From: Acidaminobacter sp. JC074
Lineage (GTDB): Bacteria; Bacillota; Clostridia; Peptostreptococcales; Acidaminobacteraceae
Assembly: GCF_022496765.1 (NCBI RefSeq)
Contig: NZ_VANV01000001.1
Coordinates: 1 to 64,000, forward strand
Length of the DNA stretch: 64,000 nucleotides
Direction of reading: 5' to 3'
The notes beneath the pieces are model-generated. The model did no database searches, was not told the DNA's origin, and worked only from the letters and a program-made list of their open reading frames with translations. A program made the translations under genes and the position numbers. Shown piece by piece: positions 16,586 to 28,275 of this stretch (position 1 is its first letter; each line of letters begins with the position of its first letter).

Positions 16586-16613
16586 TAAAAAAACCTGATT
16601 TTCATCAGATTTT
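16584..16613 (-). terminator. rho-independent terminator
   Basis: The stem AAATCTGAT / ATCAGGTTT with a 4-nt loop is followed by T residues on the minus strand. The D-aminopeptidase stop codon lies inside the stem. The T tract overlaps the -35 box of the next gene. Confidence 0.8.
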
Positions 16614-17396
16614 TGTAAACATTATCATTTTTAGTAAATCCATATAGTCATGACTTTCAAAAGTAATGGTTTTGTTATCCTTTTGCTTAACACCAGGATA
16701 GTAAGAACCTCTATGGGCAAGCTTGGCTTCCTTAAACTGAATTTCACATTCAAAGTATTCAGGAATAGGCTTTTCAAGCATCTTAAGATCATGTTTCATA
16801 GCCTTTTCTGATCCTTCTATGATTCTTTCAATGGCCACTGAAGGATGAATACTGATACTTGCATCACCGATGCCCTCCATAACAGCTACTGTTTCAATAT
16901 GGCTTAATAGTTCTTTTGCATCATGGCAAAGGGCTTGATCACCAGATACAAAGACAACAGGTACATTATAATAGTGGGCTGTCATGGCATTGATTTCAAA
17001 CTCACTCATGTATCTACCATTGATTTTTAAGTATTGAATCTTTGTATTTGTAAATGTATGTGCCAGCGGATTACCTGGCATAAAGGCACCATTATGATAA
17101 CCAACAAACATACATGCATCAAAGCTTTCATTAATCCCTTCCATCATAGACAAGGGACCCATAGACCAGTTTCTTAAAACCTTAACATTATGCGGCAGAC
17201 ATTTCGGGTCTATGTTTCTTCCAGTCGAGTGGGCATCCTTTACTAGTATTTCTGTTGCCCCAGCCAAATTAGCACCTTCACAAGCTGCTGCTACTTCTCT
17301 TGTCATCTGCTCAACAAAAGGTGACGTTTGAAGTGTTTCATCCCAATGTGAAACGCCAGTAATCCCTTCAATATCCACACTGATAAATACCTTCAT
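16605..17396 (-). CDS. M55-family D-aminopeptidase (DppA-like)
   Basis: The protein has 263 residues. The N-terminal KVFISVDIEGITGVSHWDE with the DxE metal motif, the later HNVKVLRNW and YHNGAF, and FVSGDQALCHDA are all typical of the zinc-dependent DppA family. This family hydrolyses D-amino-acid peptides in a decameric barrel in the cytoplasm. The start lies 2 nt after the stop of the PatB-type gene, whose end contains the ribosome-binding site GAGGTAATT, so the two are coupled. The pairing suggests amino-acid or peptide catabolism. Confidence 0.88.
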   Translation of the reverse strand: MKVFISVDIEGITGVSHWDETLQTSPFVEQMTREVAAACEGANLAGATEILVKDAHSTGRNIDPKCLPHNVKVLRNWSMGPLSMMEGINESFDACMFVGYHNGAFMPGNPLAHTFTNTKIQYLKINGRYMSEFEINAMTAHYYNVPVVFVSGDQALCHDAKELLSHIETVAVMEGIGDASISIHPSVAIERIIEGSEKAMKHDLKMLEKPIPEYFECEIQFKEAKLAHRGSYYPGVKQKDNKTITFESHDYMDLLKMIMFTKI

Positions 17397-17398
17397 AA

Positions 17399-18574
17399 TT
17401 ACCTCATTTCCTTGATAGCAGCTTCTATTTGATAAATACCTTTTTTAACATTTTCCCTTGTTGTTGCCACATTGTATCTCATAAAACCCTGTCCTTCTTG
17501 ACCAAAGAAGTCACCACTGGTCATGCCTACTTTAGCCTTCTCTGCCATAAATGTTTTAAGGGCATCATGGTCCATGTTTAAAGCTCTGCAATCAAACCAA
17601 AGTAAGTAGGTACCATCAGGCTTTTTAACCTTGATTTCAGGAATATTTTTACCTATGTAATCCACTACAAAGTCAATATTGCCTTCTACATAATCTAACA
17701 ACTGGTCTAACCACTCTTCTCCATGTGTATAAGCCGCTTCAAAAGCAACTTGTCCAAAACAGTTGTTGATTTTCATATCCATGATTTCAAAAGAGTTGTT
17801 GATCTTTTCTCTGATTTTTTCATCACATGTAATAACAATAGATGATTGTAAACCTGCTAGGTTAAAGGTCTTTGATGGTGCCATGCAAGTTACTGTTCTA
17901 CATGCAATTTCAGGACTTAGAGATGCAATAGGTACATGTTTATGTCCCTTTAGAATCAGATCACTATGTATTTCATCTGAAATAAGTAAAATATCTTTTC
18001 TTACAACGATCTCTGCCAGTTTCTCTAAATCTTCTCTGGCCCATACTTTACCTACTGGATTATGAGGGTTACACAAAATCAAGGCTTTTGCACCTTCATC
18101 TATCTTCTTTTCTAAATCTTCAAAATCCATTTGATACTCACCATCTTGGTATATCAAAGGATTATTGACTAGAATTCTACCATGGTTTTCAATAGAAGAC
18201 TTAAAAGGTCCATAGACCGGCGACTGAATAATAATCTTATCCCCCACTTCAGTCAGAGCCTTCACAGCGAAAATCAAAGAAGGCACAACACCAGGACTGT
18301 AAGTCAACCATTCCTTTTTTACTTGCCAGTCATGTCTTTTAGAAACCCAATTTACAAAAGAGTTGTAATAAGCATCATTGAGTGCTGTGTAACCATAGAT
18401 ACCTTGTTCAAGACGGTCTCTTAAAGCATCAATAATTGGCTCAGCTGTCTTAAAGTCCATGTCTGCTACCCACATTGGCAATACATCATCTGAACCATAC
18501 AAGTCTTTTACAAATTCAAACTTAATTGACTGGTTGTTACTTCTATCATGTTGTTCATCAAAATTATATCTCAT
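17399..18574 (-). CDS. PatB/MalY-type PLP-dependent aminotransferase or cystathionine beta-lyase
   Basis: The protein has about 391 residues, class I/II aminotransferase fold. LPMWVADMDFKTAEPI near residue 30 is the MalY/PatB hallmark. LCNPHNPVGKVW, the Asp/Tyr pair in ISDEIHSDLI and the PLP Lys in APSKTFNLAGLQ are intact. Members cleave C-S bonds of cystathionine or cysteine conjugates. The start at 18574 was chosen because GAGGGGGGAAATAAT precedes it; the longer frame includes promoter sequence. It is the first gene of an operon with the D-aminopeptidase. Confidence 0.88.
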   Translation of the reverse strand: MRYNFDEQHDRSNNQSIKFEFVKDLYGSDDVLPMWVADMDFKTAEPIIDALRDRLEQGIYGYTALNDAYYNSFVNWVSKRHDWQVKKEWLTYSPGVVPSLIFAVKALTEVGDKIIIQSPVYGPFKSSIENHGRILVNNPLIYQDGEYQMDFEDLEKKIDEGAKALILCNPHNPVGKVWAREDLEKLAEIVVRKDILLISDEIHSDLILKGHKHVPIASLSPEIACRTVTCMAPSKTFNLAGLQSSIVITCDEKIREKINNSFEIMDMKINNCFGQVAFEAAYTHGEEWLDQLLDYVEGNIDFVVDYIGKNIPEIKVKKPDGTYLLWFDCRALNMDHDALKTFMAEKAKVGMTSGDFFGQEGQGFMRYNVATTRENVKKGIYQIEAAIKEMR

Positions 18575-18615
18575 ATTATTTCCCCCCTCGAAGTAATTAT
18601 ATGATAAAGGAAAAA

Positions 18616-18627
18616 TTATGTACATAA
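18616..18627. promoter_or_regulatory. 12-bp perfect palindrome upstream of the patB-type gene
   Basis: TTATGTACATAA lies about 40 nt before the ATG at 18574 and just upstream of a TATAAT (minus strand, about 18600-18595). It is placed like an operator at the -35 region, and may be chance in AT-rich DNA. Confidence 0.3.
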
Positions 18628-18650
18628 AAAGGACAGAAAAATTTCTGTCC
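18624..18650 (-). terminator. rho-independent terminator
   Basis: GGACAGAAA / TTTCTGTCC stem followed by TTTTT on the minus strand, right after the UPF0316 gene. Confidence 0.85.
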
Positions 18651-19168
18651 TATGCCAACTTACTCGTTGTTATTTTACCAGCAACTTTCGAGACTGGTTT
18701 AATTTTTAATGTTGGATTGTTTATATCACAATCTTTTAAAATATTTTCTAATTCCGACATTTCCTTACGTTTCAAGACAACTTCCACATTGTATCGTCTA
18801 TCACCGTTAATGCCTCGTGTTAAATAATTGTTGACTGTATAACCTGCATGTCTTATTGCATCAGAAGCAGCAATCAACTTGTCTTTATTCTTGAGAAGTA
18901 TGTCCACTTCTACTATCCCAAGTGCTAACTTGTCATCCAGTTTACCACCGATGAATACACCAAATGTTCGACCGAGTGCATAGGCTAAGGTGTATTGTAA
19001 ACCATCTGCTGATGTTACTTTCGTTAATACAGTTGCAAATATCATGGCATCGACAAACACAACCATATAAACTGGATTCATGATTTTTTTCGAAATTAGA
19101 ATGGTTTTCAATGTTGCAAGCACATTGGTAAAAGATGTGATTAAAAACAAAGTGATAATTGGTAACAT
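18650..19168 (-). CDS. UPF0316/DUF2179-type membrane protein
   Basis: The protein has 172 residues. The N-terminal part (1-75) holds three hydrophobic segments with the family pattern SFTNVLATLKTILISK and LAYALGRTFGVFIGGKLDDKLALG. The C-terminal part is a small alpha/beta DUF2179-like domain (VEVDILLK; RYNVEVVLKRKEM) resembling the cytoplasmic tails of YitT-like proteins. It may sense a ligand; function unknown. SD GGGAGG precedes the ATG. It is a single gene with its own terminator. Confidence 0.8.
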   Translation of the reverse strand: MLPIITLFLITSFTNVLATLKTILISKKIMNPVYMVVFVDAMIFATVLTKVTSADGLQYTLAYALGRTFGVFIGGKLDDKLALGIVEVDILLKNKDKLIAASDAIRHAGYTVNNYLTRGINGDRRYNVEVVLKRKEMSELENILKDCDINNPTLKIKPVSKVAGKITTSKLA

Positions 19169-19299
19169 AATGTACCTCCCTTTCTTTTCTCACGATTCTA
19201 TTTTCGGGGCTCAAAATCATCGAAACCTATAGTATCACAGTAAAAATAATCATGCAAGTGTTTTTTATGGTGTAATATGTCCTTAATTTCTCTGTAATG

Positions 19300-19329
19300 T
19301 TGACAAATGTGTGACAAAACATGTACTCT
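19300..19329 (+). promoter_or_regulatory. promoter of the orphan HTH gene
   Basis: TTGACA at 19300-19305 and TACTCT at 19324-19329 with an 18-nt spacer. The -10 box covers an in-frame ATG at 19321, which supports the GTG at 19351 as the translation start. Confidence 0.5.
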
Positions 19330-19350
19330 AATCTTAAGGGAAGTGATAAA

Positions 19351-20817
19351 GTGAGTTTTAAATCTCAATTTGGTTATATACTTGATCTACTAGATATTTC
19401 AGGTACAGAGTTTGCAAGTACAGTCGATGTAGATCGTACTTTAATCAGCAAATGGAAAAACAATGCAAGACCTTTAAAGGCAAGAAGCCAATACTTTGAG
19501 CCTGTTATAAAGGCATTTATTGATTATAATTTAAAAAGAAATGATACCATTTTAGAAAGGTTCTTTAGAGAGATCTATCCAAATATTGATAGAAATGAAC
19601 CGGACTATCTTAATACATGTTTACATAAATGGTTGATAGGAGATGACTTAGGTTACTTCCATTCTTTTAGTGACTGGCGGTCATCTAGCGAAGCCTTATA
19701 CACAACAAACATTGAAATTTTTCAAGGCAACAAGGGTAAAAGAGATGCACTTGTTACCTTCTTTAACTATGCCTTTGAGCTGCCTGCAGGTCAGGAAATT
19801 TTTATATCCGATTCAGAAAAAAATGACTGGTTAATAGAAGATCCAGACTTCTATCAATACTATTACAAACAAATTGACGAGTTAGCCAAGTTCGGTCATA
19901 ACATTACTATCATTTATAAGGACAGCGACTTCCATAAACGTGTCTCAAACTTTGACTACTATAAAATATCTAAGTACTTTACAGGACGCGTCACAGCTTA
20001 TAAGGCAAATAACGATCCACATATGAGTCCAAGTCTTTATATCATCCATAGACATATGCTGATGTTGTCAATCAATGCAGAACCTCAGATAGACAATCGA
20101 TATATTTCTCTTTATAGAGATCCTTTTAGTATCTCACAAATGGTAAAAATGTTTGCATCAAGACTCAAACGTGCAACACCGATGATTTCTACTTATACCT
20201 CACATGGTACAAGTTTAAAAGGATTTACTGAAAACTTGATAGGCGCTTTAGAAAAGAGCGACAGTTCTTACTTCATTTCCTCTTATCCACCTTTTTCTAC
20301 TATACCTGAGGAAATTTTAAAAGGTATTTTAAGTGAACAAACCATGACCGATCAACAAACTTATGAGTTGATGCAAATGCATAAGGTCAATCAGTCTCTT
20401 TTTAATAAGGAGAACACCACCACATTTGATCAAATCATCAGTAGAGAAAGACTGCTTGAGGCCTTAAAGACCGGTAGAACCAGATTGGATGATATCAGTG
20501 CCATCATAAAAAAAGACGTCTATATCTCTAAAGACCAAATGCTCGAACATTTATGTTCATTGGCGCAAAGGACTAAAAAGGATGATCATTTTAATATCAC
20601 TGTTGCCTCATTCGATGACATACCAAAGTTAAATATCAGTATGTTATGGTTAGTTGAAGATCAGATGATGTACTCCTTCCCACTTAATGGTGCCAATCAT
20701 TTTGTGGTCAGTGAATCTAAAATCATCATAGATGAAGTCATCTTATTTGTACACGACTTACTCATGCTTAACGAAGAAGCTGAGTCTCTATGTGATTATC
20801 TAGAAAAATGTAAATAG
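19351..20817 (+). CDS. large HTH-containing regulatory protein, family not recognised
   Basis: The protein has about 488 residues and is soluble. The N-terminal segment (YILDLLDISGTEFASTVDVDRTLISKWKN, about 10-38) reads as an XRE-like helix-turn-helix with RTLISKWK as recognition helix. The remaining 430 residues show no known domain but are rich in aromatic and charged residues, with a FFNYAFELPAGQEIFISDSEK segment. The start is a GTG 9 nt after AAGGGA. It has its own promoter and a strong terminator. It may be a sensor-regulator; neither ligand nor target can be predicted. Confidence 0.6.
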   Translation: MSFKSQFGYILDLLDISGTEFASTVDVDRTLISKWKNNARPLKARSQYFEPVIKAFIDYNLKRNDTILERFFREIYPNIDRNEPDYLNTCLHKWLIGDDLGYFHSFSDWRSSSEALYTTNIEIFQGNKGKRDALVTFFNYAFELPAGQEIFISDSEKNDWLIEDPDFYQYYYKQIDELAKFGHNITIIYKDSDFHKRVSNFDYYKISKYFTGRVTAYKANNDPHMSPSLYIIHRHMLMLSINAEPQIDNRYISLYRDPFSISQMVKMFASRLKRATPMISTYTSHGTSLKGFTENLIGALEKSDSSYFISSYPPFSTIPEEILKGILSEQTMTDQQTYELMQMHKVNQSLFNKENTTTFDQIISRERLLEALKTGRTRLDDISAIIKKDVYISKDQMLEHLCSLAQRTKKDDHFNITVASFDDIPKLNISMLWLVEDQMMYSFPLNGANHFVVSESKIIIDEVILFVHDLLMLNEEAESLCDYLEKCK

Positions 20818-20848
20818 CAAAAGCCCTTCTTTCGAAAGGCTTTTTTCT
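20818..20848 (+). terminator. rho-independent terminator
   Basis: AAAGCC(C)TT and AA(A)GGCTTT arms with one mismatch, followed by TTTTTTC. Confidence 0.8.
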
Positions 20849-20861
20849 TTATGTTTAAATA

Positions 20862-22016
20862 CTAATCCGCTGTATAAGCGATATGTCCATCTACAAAAGT
20901 CATTTTTACTTTTGCATCTAATTCGAATGGATGGCCATCCATCATTACAAGGTCTGCATCCTTACCGACTTCAATTGTACCAACTCGATCTTCAATGCCT
21001 AAGATCTCAGCAGGATTAATAGTAATGGCCTTAAGGGCCTCAAATCTATCCATACCAGCCTTTGCACAAAGACCAGCCATAATTGGTAAGTAATGAACAG
21101 GAATCACTGGATGGTCTGTCATAATTGCTACTCTTAAACCAGCTCTTTGCAGTATGCCGGGTGTTGTAAAAGTTTTGTTCTTAGTTTCAAACTTAGTCTT
21201 ATGACCAAAAGTCGGCCCAACAATGGCATCGTAACCCTCTTCAACCAGTTCCTCTACAATCATATGACCTTCTGAACAGTGGTCAAGTGTTAACTTAAGG
21301 TCAAACTCTTTTGCAATTCTTATAGCCGTAAAGATGTCATCCGCTCTATGGGCATGAGCCTTAAGAGGTATCTCTTTTTTTAGTACCGGCAGTAAAGCTT
21401 CAAGTTTATTGTCATAGGCTGGCATCTTATCAAGGTTGCCTGCTGCTGCTTCAATCTTTTCTAAATACATCTTTGCCTTAGTCAAAATATTTCTTAACTC
21501 TGCTGCTACTGCTAATCTAGTCTGAGGTGATATGCCTAAACCCTTGTAAACTCTCTTTGGATTCTCGCCAAAGGCAATCTTCATTGCATGAGAAGGATTG
21601 ACAATCATATCGTCCACTCTACGACCGTGTGTCTTAATAATAGCAAATTGACCACCAATTACATTAGCAGAGCCTGGACCAGATGACACACATGTAATAC
21701 CAGCTTCTCTGGCTTCATCAAATGTCTTATCCAGTGGATTGATACCATCAATCGCTTTTAGTTCAGGTGTTAATGGATTAGAAAGTTCATTGACGTCATC
21801 TCCTTCAAAACCAATACCAGTCTCTCTTAGACCTAAATGAGTATGGGCATCAATAAAGCCTGGAAAAAGCTTCTTACCCTTACCATCAATCACCTTTGCA
21901 TCGGCTTCAATGTTTTCTTCAATCCTTTGAATTTTACCATCATGGATTAAGACGTCAGCTACAAATACCTTGTCCTCAACCATATTATTTATCTCTACAT
22001 TTTTAATTAAATACAT
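20862..22016 (-). CDS. amidohydrolase (imidazolonepropionase-like)
   Basis: The protein has about 384 residues. The metal-dependent amidohydrolase motifs are present in order: GFIDAHTHLG (HxH), a carboxylated-Lys candidate in the MKIAFGENPK region, HAHRADD, DHCSEGH and the final Asp in MTDHPVIP. The N- and C-terminal strands form the usual composite beta-domain ending VKMTFVDGHIAYTAD. The start at 22016 follows TTGGAGG; the open frame reaches 4 codons further with a TTG that is part of that SD. Substrate unknown; cytoplasmic. Members include prolidase-like and adenine- or imidazolone-hydrolysing enzymes. Confidence 0.82.
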   Translation of the reverse strand: MYLIKNVEINNMVEDKVFVADVLIHDGKIQRIEENIEADAKVIDGKGKKLFPGFIDAHTHLGLRETGIGFEGDDVNELSNPLTPELKAIDGINPLDKTFDEAREAGITCVSSGPGSANVIGGQFAIIKTHGRRVDDMIVNPSHAMKIAFGENPKRVYKGLGISPQTRLAVAAELRNILTKAKMYLEKIEAAAGNLDKMPAYDNKLEALLPVLKKEIPLKAHAHRADDIFTAIRIAKEFDLKLTLDHCSEGHMIVEELVEEGYDAIVGPTFGHKTKFETKNKTFTTPGILQRAGLRVAIMTDHPVIPVHYLPIMAGLCAKAGMDRFEALKAITINPAEILGIEDRVGTIEVGKDADLVMMDGHPFELDAKVKMTFVDGHIAYTAD

Positions 22017-22126
22017 TTTGTCCTCCAATCGTTCGCCTCCCTAACATTATAACATGCTTTCTTCACATTGACTTATGCTTGCATGATGTTTTTAGTAAAA
22101 CTTTGATGTAAAATATGACTAAAAAC

Positions 22127-22690
22127 TCACTCTATCCATTGAAGAAGTTCTTCCATGACTACTTCACAATCTTTTATATGAACCAAATAACCATCTGCTT
22201 CTTCATTTGTTATCCTAACGTATATTTTATAAGAATCAAAATCACTTTGATCATAATAACGCGTAAAAATAATATGACCTAATAAATCGTCATCTAGGTA
22301 AGTTAAACGAAAGCCTCTTTGCAGATCAAAACGCATCTTGCCCATAATGCTCGGTCTATGAATACTATTTCTTATTTGCATGTTGTTCAAGTGGTTTATC
22401 ATCTTATTCAAAGTTTCTTCATCTTCTACAAGTACAGGTCCGTTTTCAAGCGAAAAATGAATCTTTTTAACATGTTCCTTGTCTATATCAAGTGAATAGG
22501 GCATAAAATAACTGACATGAATAAGAGCTGAAAGACCCACTATGACCCATAGAAATCTTCTGAATCTTTTCTTGGTCACTTTTGTGTAGATAAAGTATAT
22601 AAGTACAAGTGGATAAACAGCTAATAGGTATCTGATTGTTAAAGAACCAATCTCTGTATACAGAAAAAAATCTCTAATCATATCCAGCAC
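22127..22690 (-). CDS. membrane protein with external domain, unknown
   Basis: The protein has about 187 residues. Two hydrophobic segments lie near the N-terminus (LTIRYLLAVYPLVLIYFIYT and FLWVIVGLSALIHVSYF). A charged domain of about 110 residues follows, containing ETLNKMINHLNNMQIRNS. The best start is a GTG at 22690, 6 nt after AAAGGAGGT; the longer ATG frame to 22735 would use codons that form that SD. No family is recognised. Its layout is like the unknown proteins at 9963 and 10475. Confidence 0.6.
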   Translation of the reverse strand: MLDMIRDFFLYTEIGSLTIRYLLAVYPLVLIYFIYTKVTKKRFRRFLWVIVGLSALIHVSYFMPYSLDIDKEHVKKIHFSLENGPVLVEDEETLNKMINHLNNMQIRNSIHRPSIMGKMRFDLQRGFRLTYLDDDLLGHIIFTRYYDQSDFDSYKIYVRITNEEADGYLVHIKDCEVVMEELLQWIE

Positions 22691-22805
22691 TGACCTACCT
22701 CCTTTACAGCTTAATGTTAATAAGTCCCAATTCATTATAGCAGAAAGTTTCTTTTCTTGTCATGACTATAAAGATTATATTAAAGCTCATTTCTTTAACA
22801 TCTAA

Positions 22806-22837
22806 ACTAAAAAATGACTTCAAAATGAAGTCATTTT
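22806..22837 (-). terminator. rho-independent terminator after lacI-type gene
   Basis: 12-bp stem AAAATGACTTCA / TGAAGTCATTTT with a 3-nt loop, followed by a T run on the minus strand. Confidence 0.85.
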
Positions 22838-22841
22838 CATA

Positions 22842-26002
<3,161 letters not shown>

Positions 26003-26019
<17 letters not shown>

Positions 26020-26554
26020 AAATTCCTCGATTCATATAATACATCATCACCATGACACCTGGTATAAAAATGGTGATCAACCAATTGAAGTTCATTAAGA
26101 CTAAAAAGCTAAGCCCTATTGTGATACTTATAAGAAGTATGTCTAAAAGTCTTGTATGGGCAACTTGGAAGGCATCTGTAAAAGACATTTTACCTTCATA
26201 GAAGGCAATTAGTGAGCCTATCAAAATTAGCCACCACTCTAATAGGAAAAATAAAAGCATCCCTTTTGAAAAAACAGAAGTACCAAAATATGATTTTATT
26301 AAAAGTACTAGGGTTATCCCCCAAAAACCTAAAACAAAGGTCCTTAGAACACCACTTATAAACATGCCTTTAAAGGCCTCGTAAAATGTTTTGTATATGG
26401 AAATCTGATCATCTTTAATCCATGCATCAGTTACAACTTTACCCGCACTTATGGCAGGTAAAATTGTAACGAGGGGAATGGATGCTAAAATAATCAAAAC
26501 GTTTATTATAATCAAGCCATAGGCTTTCTCACCTAGTTTTAAAATCATATTCAT
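26003..26554 (-). CDS. DUF624/YesL-family membrane protein
   Basis: The protein has 183 residues with about five membrane helices. The pattern VLIILASIPLVTILPAISAG near the N-terminus is typical of the YesL/DUF624 family. These small membrane proteins occur beside carbohydrate ABC transporters in Bacillota; their function is not established. The start overlaps the MalG-type gene stop (TAATG). Confidence 0.8.
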
Positions 26555-27366
26555 TATTTAACCGCTCCATCAACCATACCTTTAACAAAGTATTTCTGCA
26601 TCGCAAGGTATAAAACGATGATAGGTAATATTGCTATCAATGATGCAGCCGCTGCTGCATTTAAGTTACTTGTGTTATTACTAAAGAAGGATGCAATCGC
26701 AAGTGTTATGGTTCGCATATCCTGCTTTTGTAAGAAGTAAAGCGAAAACTGGTAGTCATTCCAAACCCATACGCCCGTTAAGATAACAACCGTTGCTGTA
26801 ACTGGTTTTAAAAGTGGCAAAATGATTCTATAAAAAGTTTGAAACTTGTTACAGCCATCAATTGCTGCCGCTTCATCTAAAGAATAAGGCAGGGTCGAGA
26901 TAAAGTTGGTATATAAAAATATGGACATCGGTAATTGGAAGGTTGTAATAACTACTATGATGCCCCAATAAGTTGAAATACCACCCCACTTAGCCATATT
27001 TGAATAAAGTGGCACCAACATTGATAACGGAGGTACCATCATCACACCAAGCACCAAGTTTAAAACGCCCCTGTTAAACTTGGTCTGAAATCTAGCAAGT
27101 GGATAAGCTGCTAAAGCACCAACTAAGACGATCAATGTCACTGATACCACCGTTATGATGATAGAGTTTTGCATAGCCAGTAGTATTTTTGCATCTCTTA
27201 TGGCTGTTACAAAGTTATCTAAATACAACTCTGTTGGCAAAAGCCATCTCGATGAAAAATCTGTTAAAGGCTTAAATGCCATTGTAATGGTAATGTAAAA
27301 AGGAATAAAGTGAATCAATGAGATAAATATCCCAAGAAGGGTTTTATATAAGGTCTTCTTTTTCAT
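26554..27366 (-). CDS. carbohydrate ABC transporter permease (MalG type)
   Basis: The protein has 270 residues with six membrane helices, of the binding-protein-dependent inner-membrane component family. The cytoplasmic EAA loop reads DEAAAIDGCNKFQTFYRIILPLLKP. It pairs with the MalF-type permease, its start overlapping that gene's stop by 1 nt. The absence of a dedicated ATPase gene nearby suggests a shared MsmK/MalK-type ATPase encoded elsewhere. Confidence 0.92.
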   Translation of the reverse strand: MKKKTLYKTLLGIFISLIHFIPFYITITMAFKPLTDFSSRWLLPTELYLDNFVTAIRDAKILLAMQNSIIITVVSVTLIVLVGALAAYPLARFQTKFNRGVLNLVLGVMMVPPLSMLVPLYSNMAKWGGISTYWGIIVVITTFQLPMSIFLYTNFISTLPYSLDEAAAIDGCNKFQTFYRIILPLLKPVTATVVILTGVWVWNDYQFSLYFLQKQDMRTITLAIASFFSNNTSNLNAAAAASLIAILPIIVLYLAMQKYFVKGMVDGAVK

Positions 27367-28232
27367 TAAGCCACTTCCTTTCCTCTAAAGTATTTTTGTA
27401 AAGTCATACTGATAACCATTATAAAGATAAAGAGTATCAGACCGATACCAGCAGCATATCCTGCTGATTGATTGTTAAAGTACATATAGTTAATCAGTGT
27501 TGAAAGCGAATGTGATGAATATCCTGGGCCACCATTTGTTAAAGCCTTAATCACATCAAATAGTTTTAAACCACCAATTAAGTTAAGCGTTACTGATGTT
27601 GTTATAGCTGGTCTTAACATAGGAATAGTAATGTGTTTGAACTGTTCCCATTTGGTAGCACCATCTATATCAGCTGCTTCATAATACATTTTTGGTATAC
27701 CTTGAAGACCTGCTAAGTAAATGACCATGGAAACACCTACATATTGAAGTACATTGACACCAACCATTAGCCAGACTGCTAATTTACCATTTGCTAACCA
27801 ATCGACCGGTTGTCCACCAAACAAGATAAGAATATCATTAATAGCACCACCATCGTATTGGAATAAGAAATACCACATATAACCCATGATGACAGCCGCA
27901 ACTAGAACAGGCATGTAAACAAGAGTTCTTGTTACCATTTGTCCTCTGAACTTATTGTTTAGAAGTACAGCATAACTAAGACCTAGTACTTGTTGTAAAA
28001 CTGTAGAGCCAACACCATAGATAATGGTATTTATAAGTGCTGTATAAAAGTTCTTGTCTAAGAATATTTGCTTGTAGTTTTCAAAGCCTACATATTTAAA
28101 GTTCTGGGAAAATCCATTCCAATTTGTAAATGATATTCTTATACCTGATAAAAACGGCCAAATTACAAATAAGAAAAACAGTATGATTGCTGGTAAATAC
28201 ATGATATTTACTGCAAAGTCTTTCTTTTTCAA
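27366..28232 (-). CDS. carbohydrate ABC transporter permease (MalF type)
   Basis: The protein has 288 residues with six membrane helices. The EAA loop is YEAADIDGATKWEQFKHITIP, and the typical LFDVIKALTNGGPG segment follows. This is the upstream partner of the MalG-type permease. A stable hairpin lies in the 43-nt gap between it and the binding-protein gene. Confidence 0.92.
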   Translation of the reverse strand: MKKKDFAVNIMYLPAIILFFLFVIWPFLSGIRISFTNWNGFSQNFKYVGFENYKQIFLDKNFYTALINTIIYGVGSTVLQQVLGLSYAVLLNNKFRGQMVTRTLVYMPVLVAAVIMGYMWYFLFQYDGGAINDILILFGGQPVDWLANGKLAVWLMVGVNVLQYVGVSMVIYLAGLQGIPKMYYEAADIDGATKWEQFKHITIPMLRPAITTSVTLNLIGGLKLFDVIKALTNGGPGYSSHSLSTLINYMYFNNQSAGYAAGIGLILFIFIMVISMTLQKYFRGKEVA

Positions 28233-28253
28233 AACTAACTCCTTTCAACTTTT

Positions 28254-28273
28254 AAAGCGGCATGAGCCGCTTT
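28254..28273 (-). other. intercistronic hairpin between binding-protein and permease genes
   Basis: AAAGCGGC / GCCGCTTT perfect 8-bp stem with a 4-nt loop and no T tract after it. Such hairpins commonly protect the 3' end of the abundant binding-protein mRNA. It is probably not a full terminator. Confidence 0.55.
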
Positions 28274-28275
28274 AA

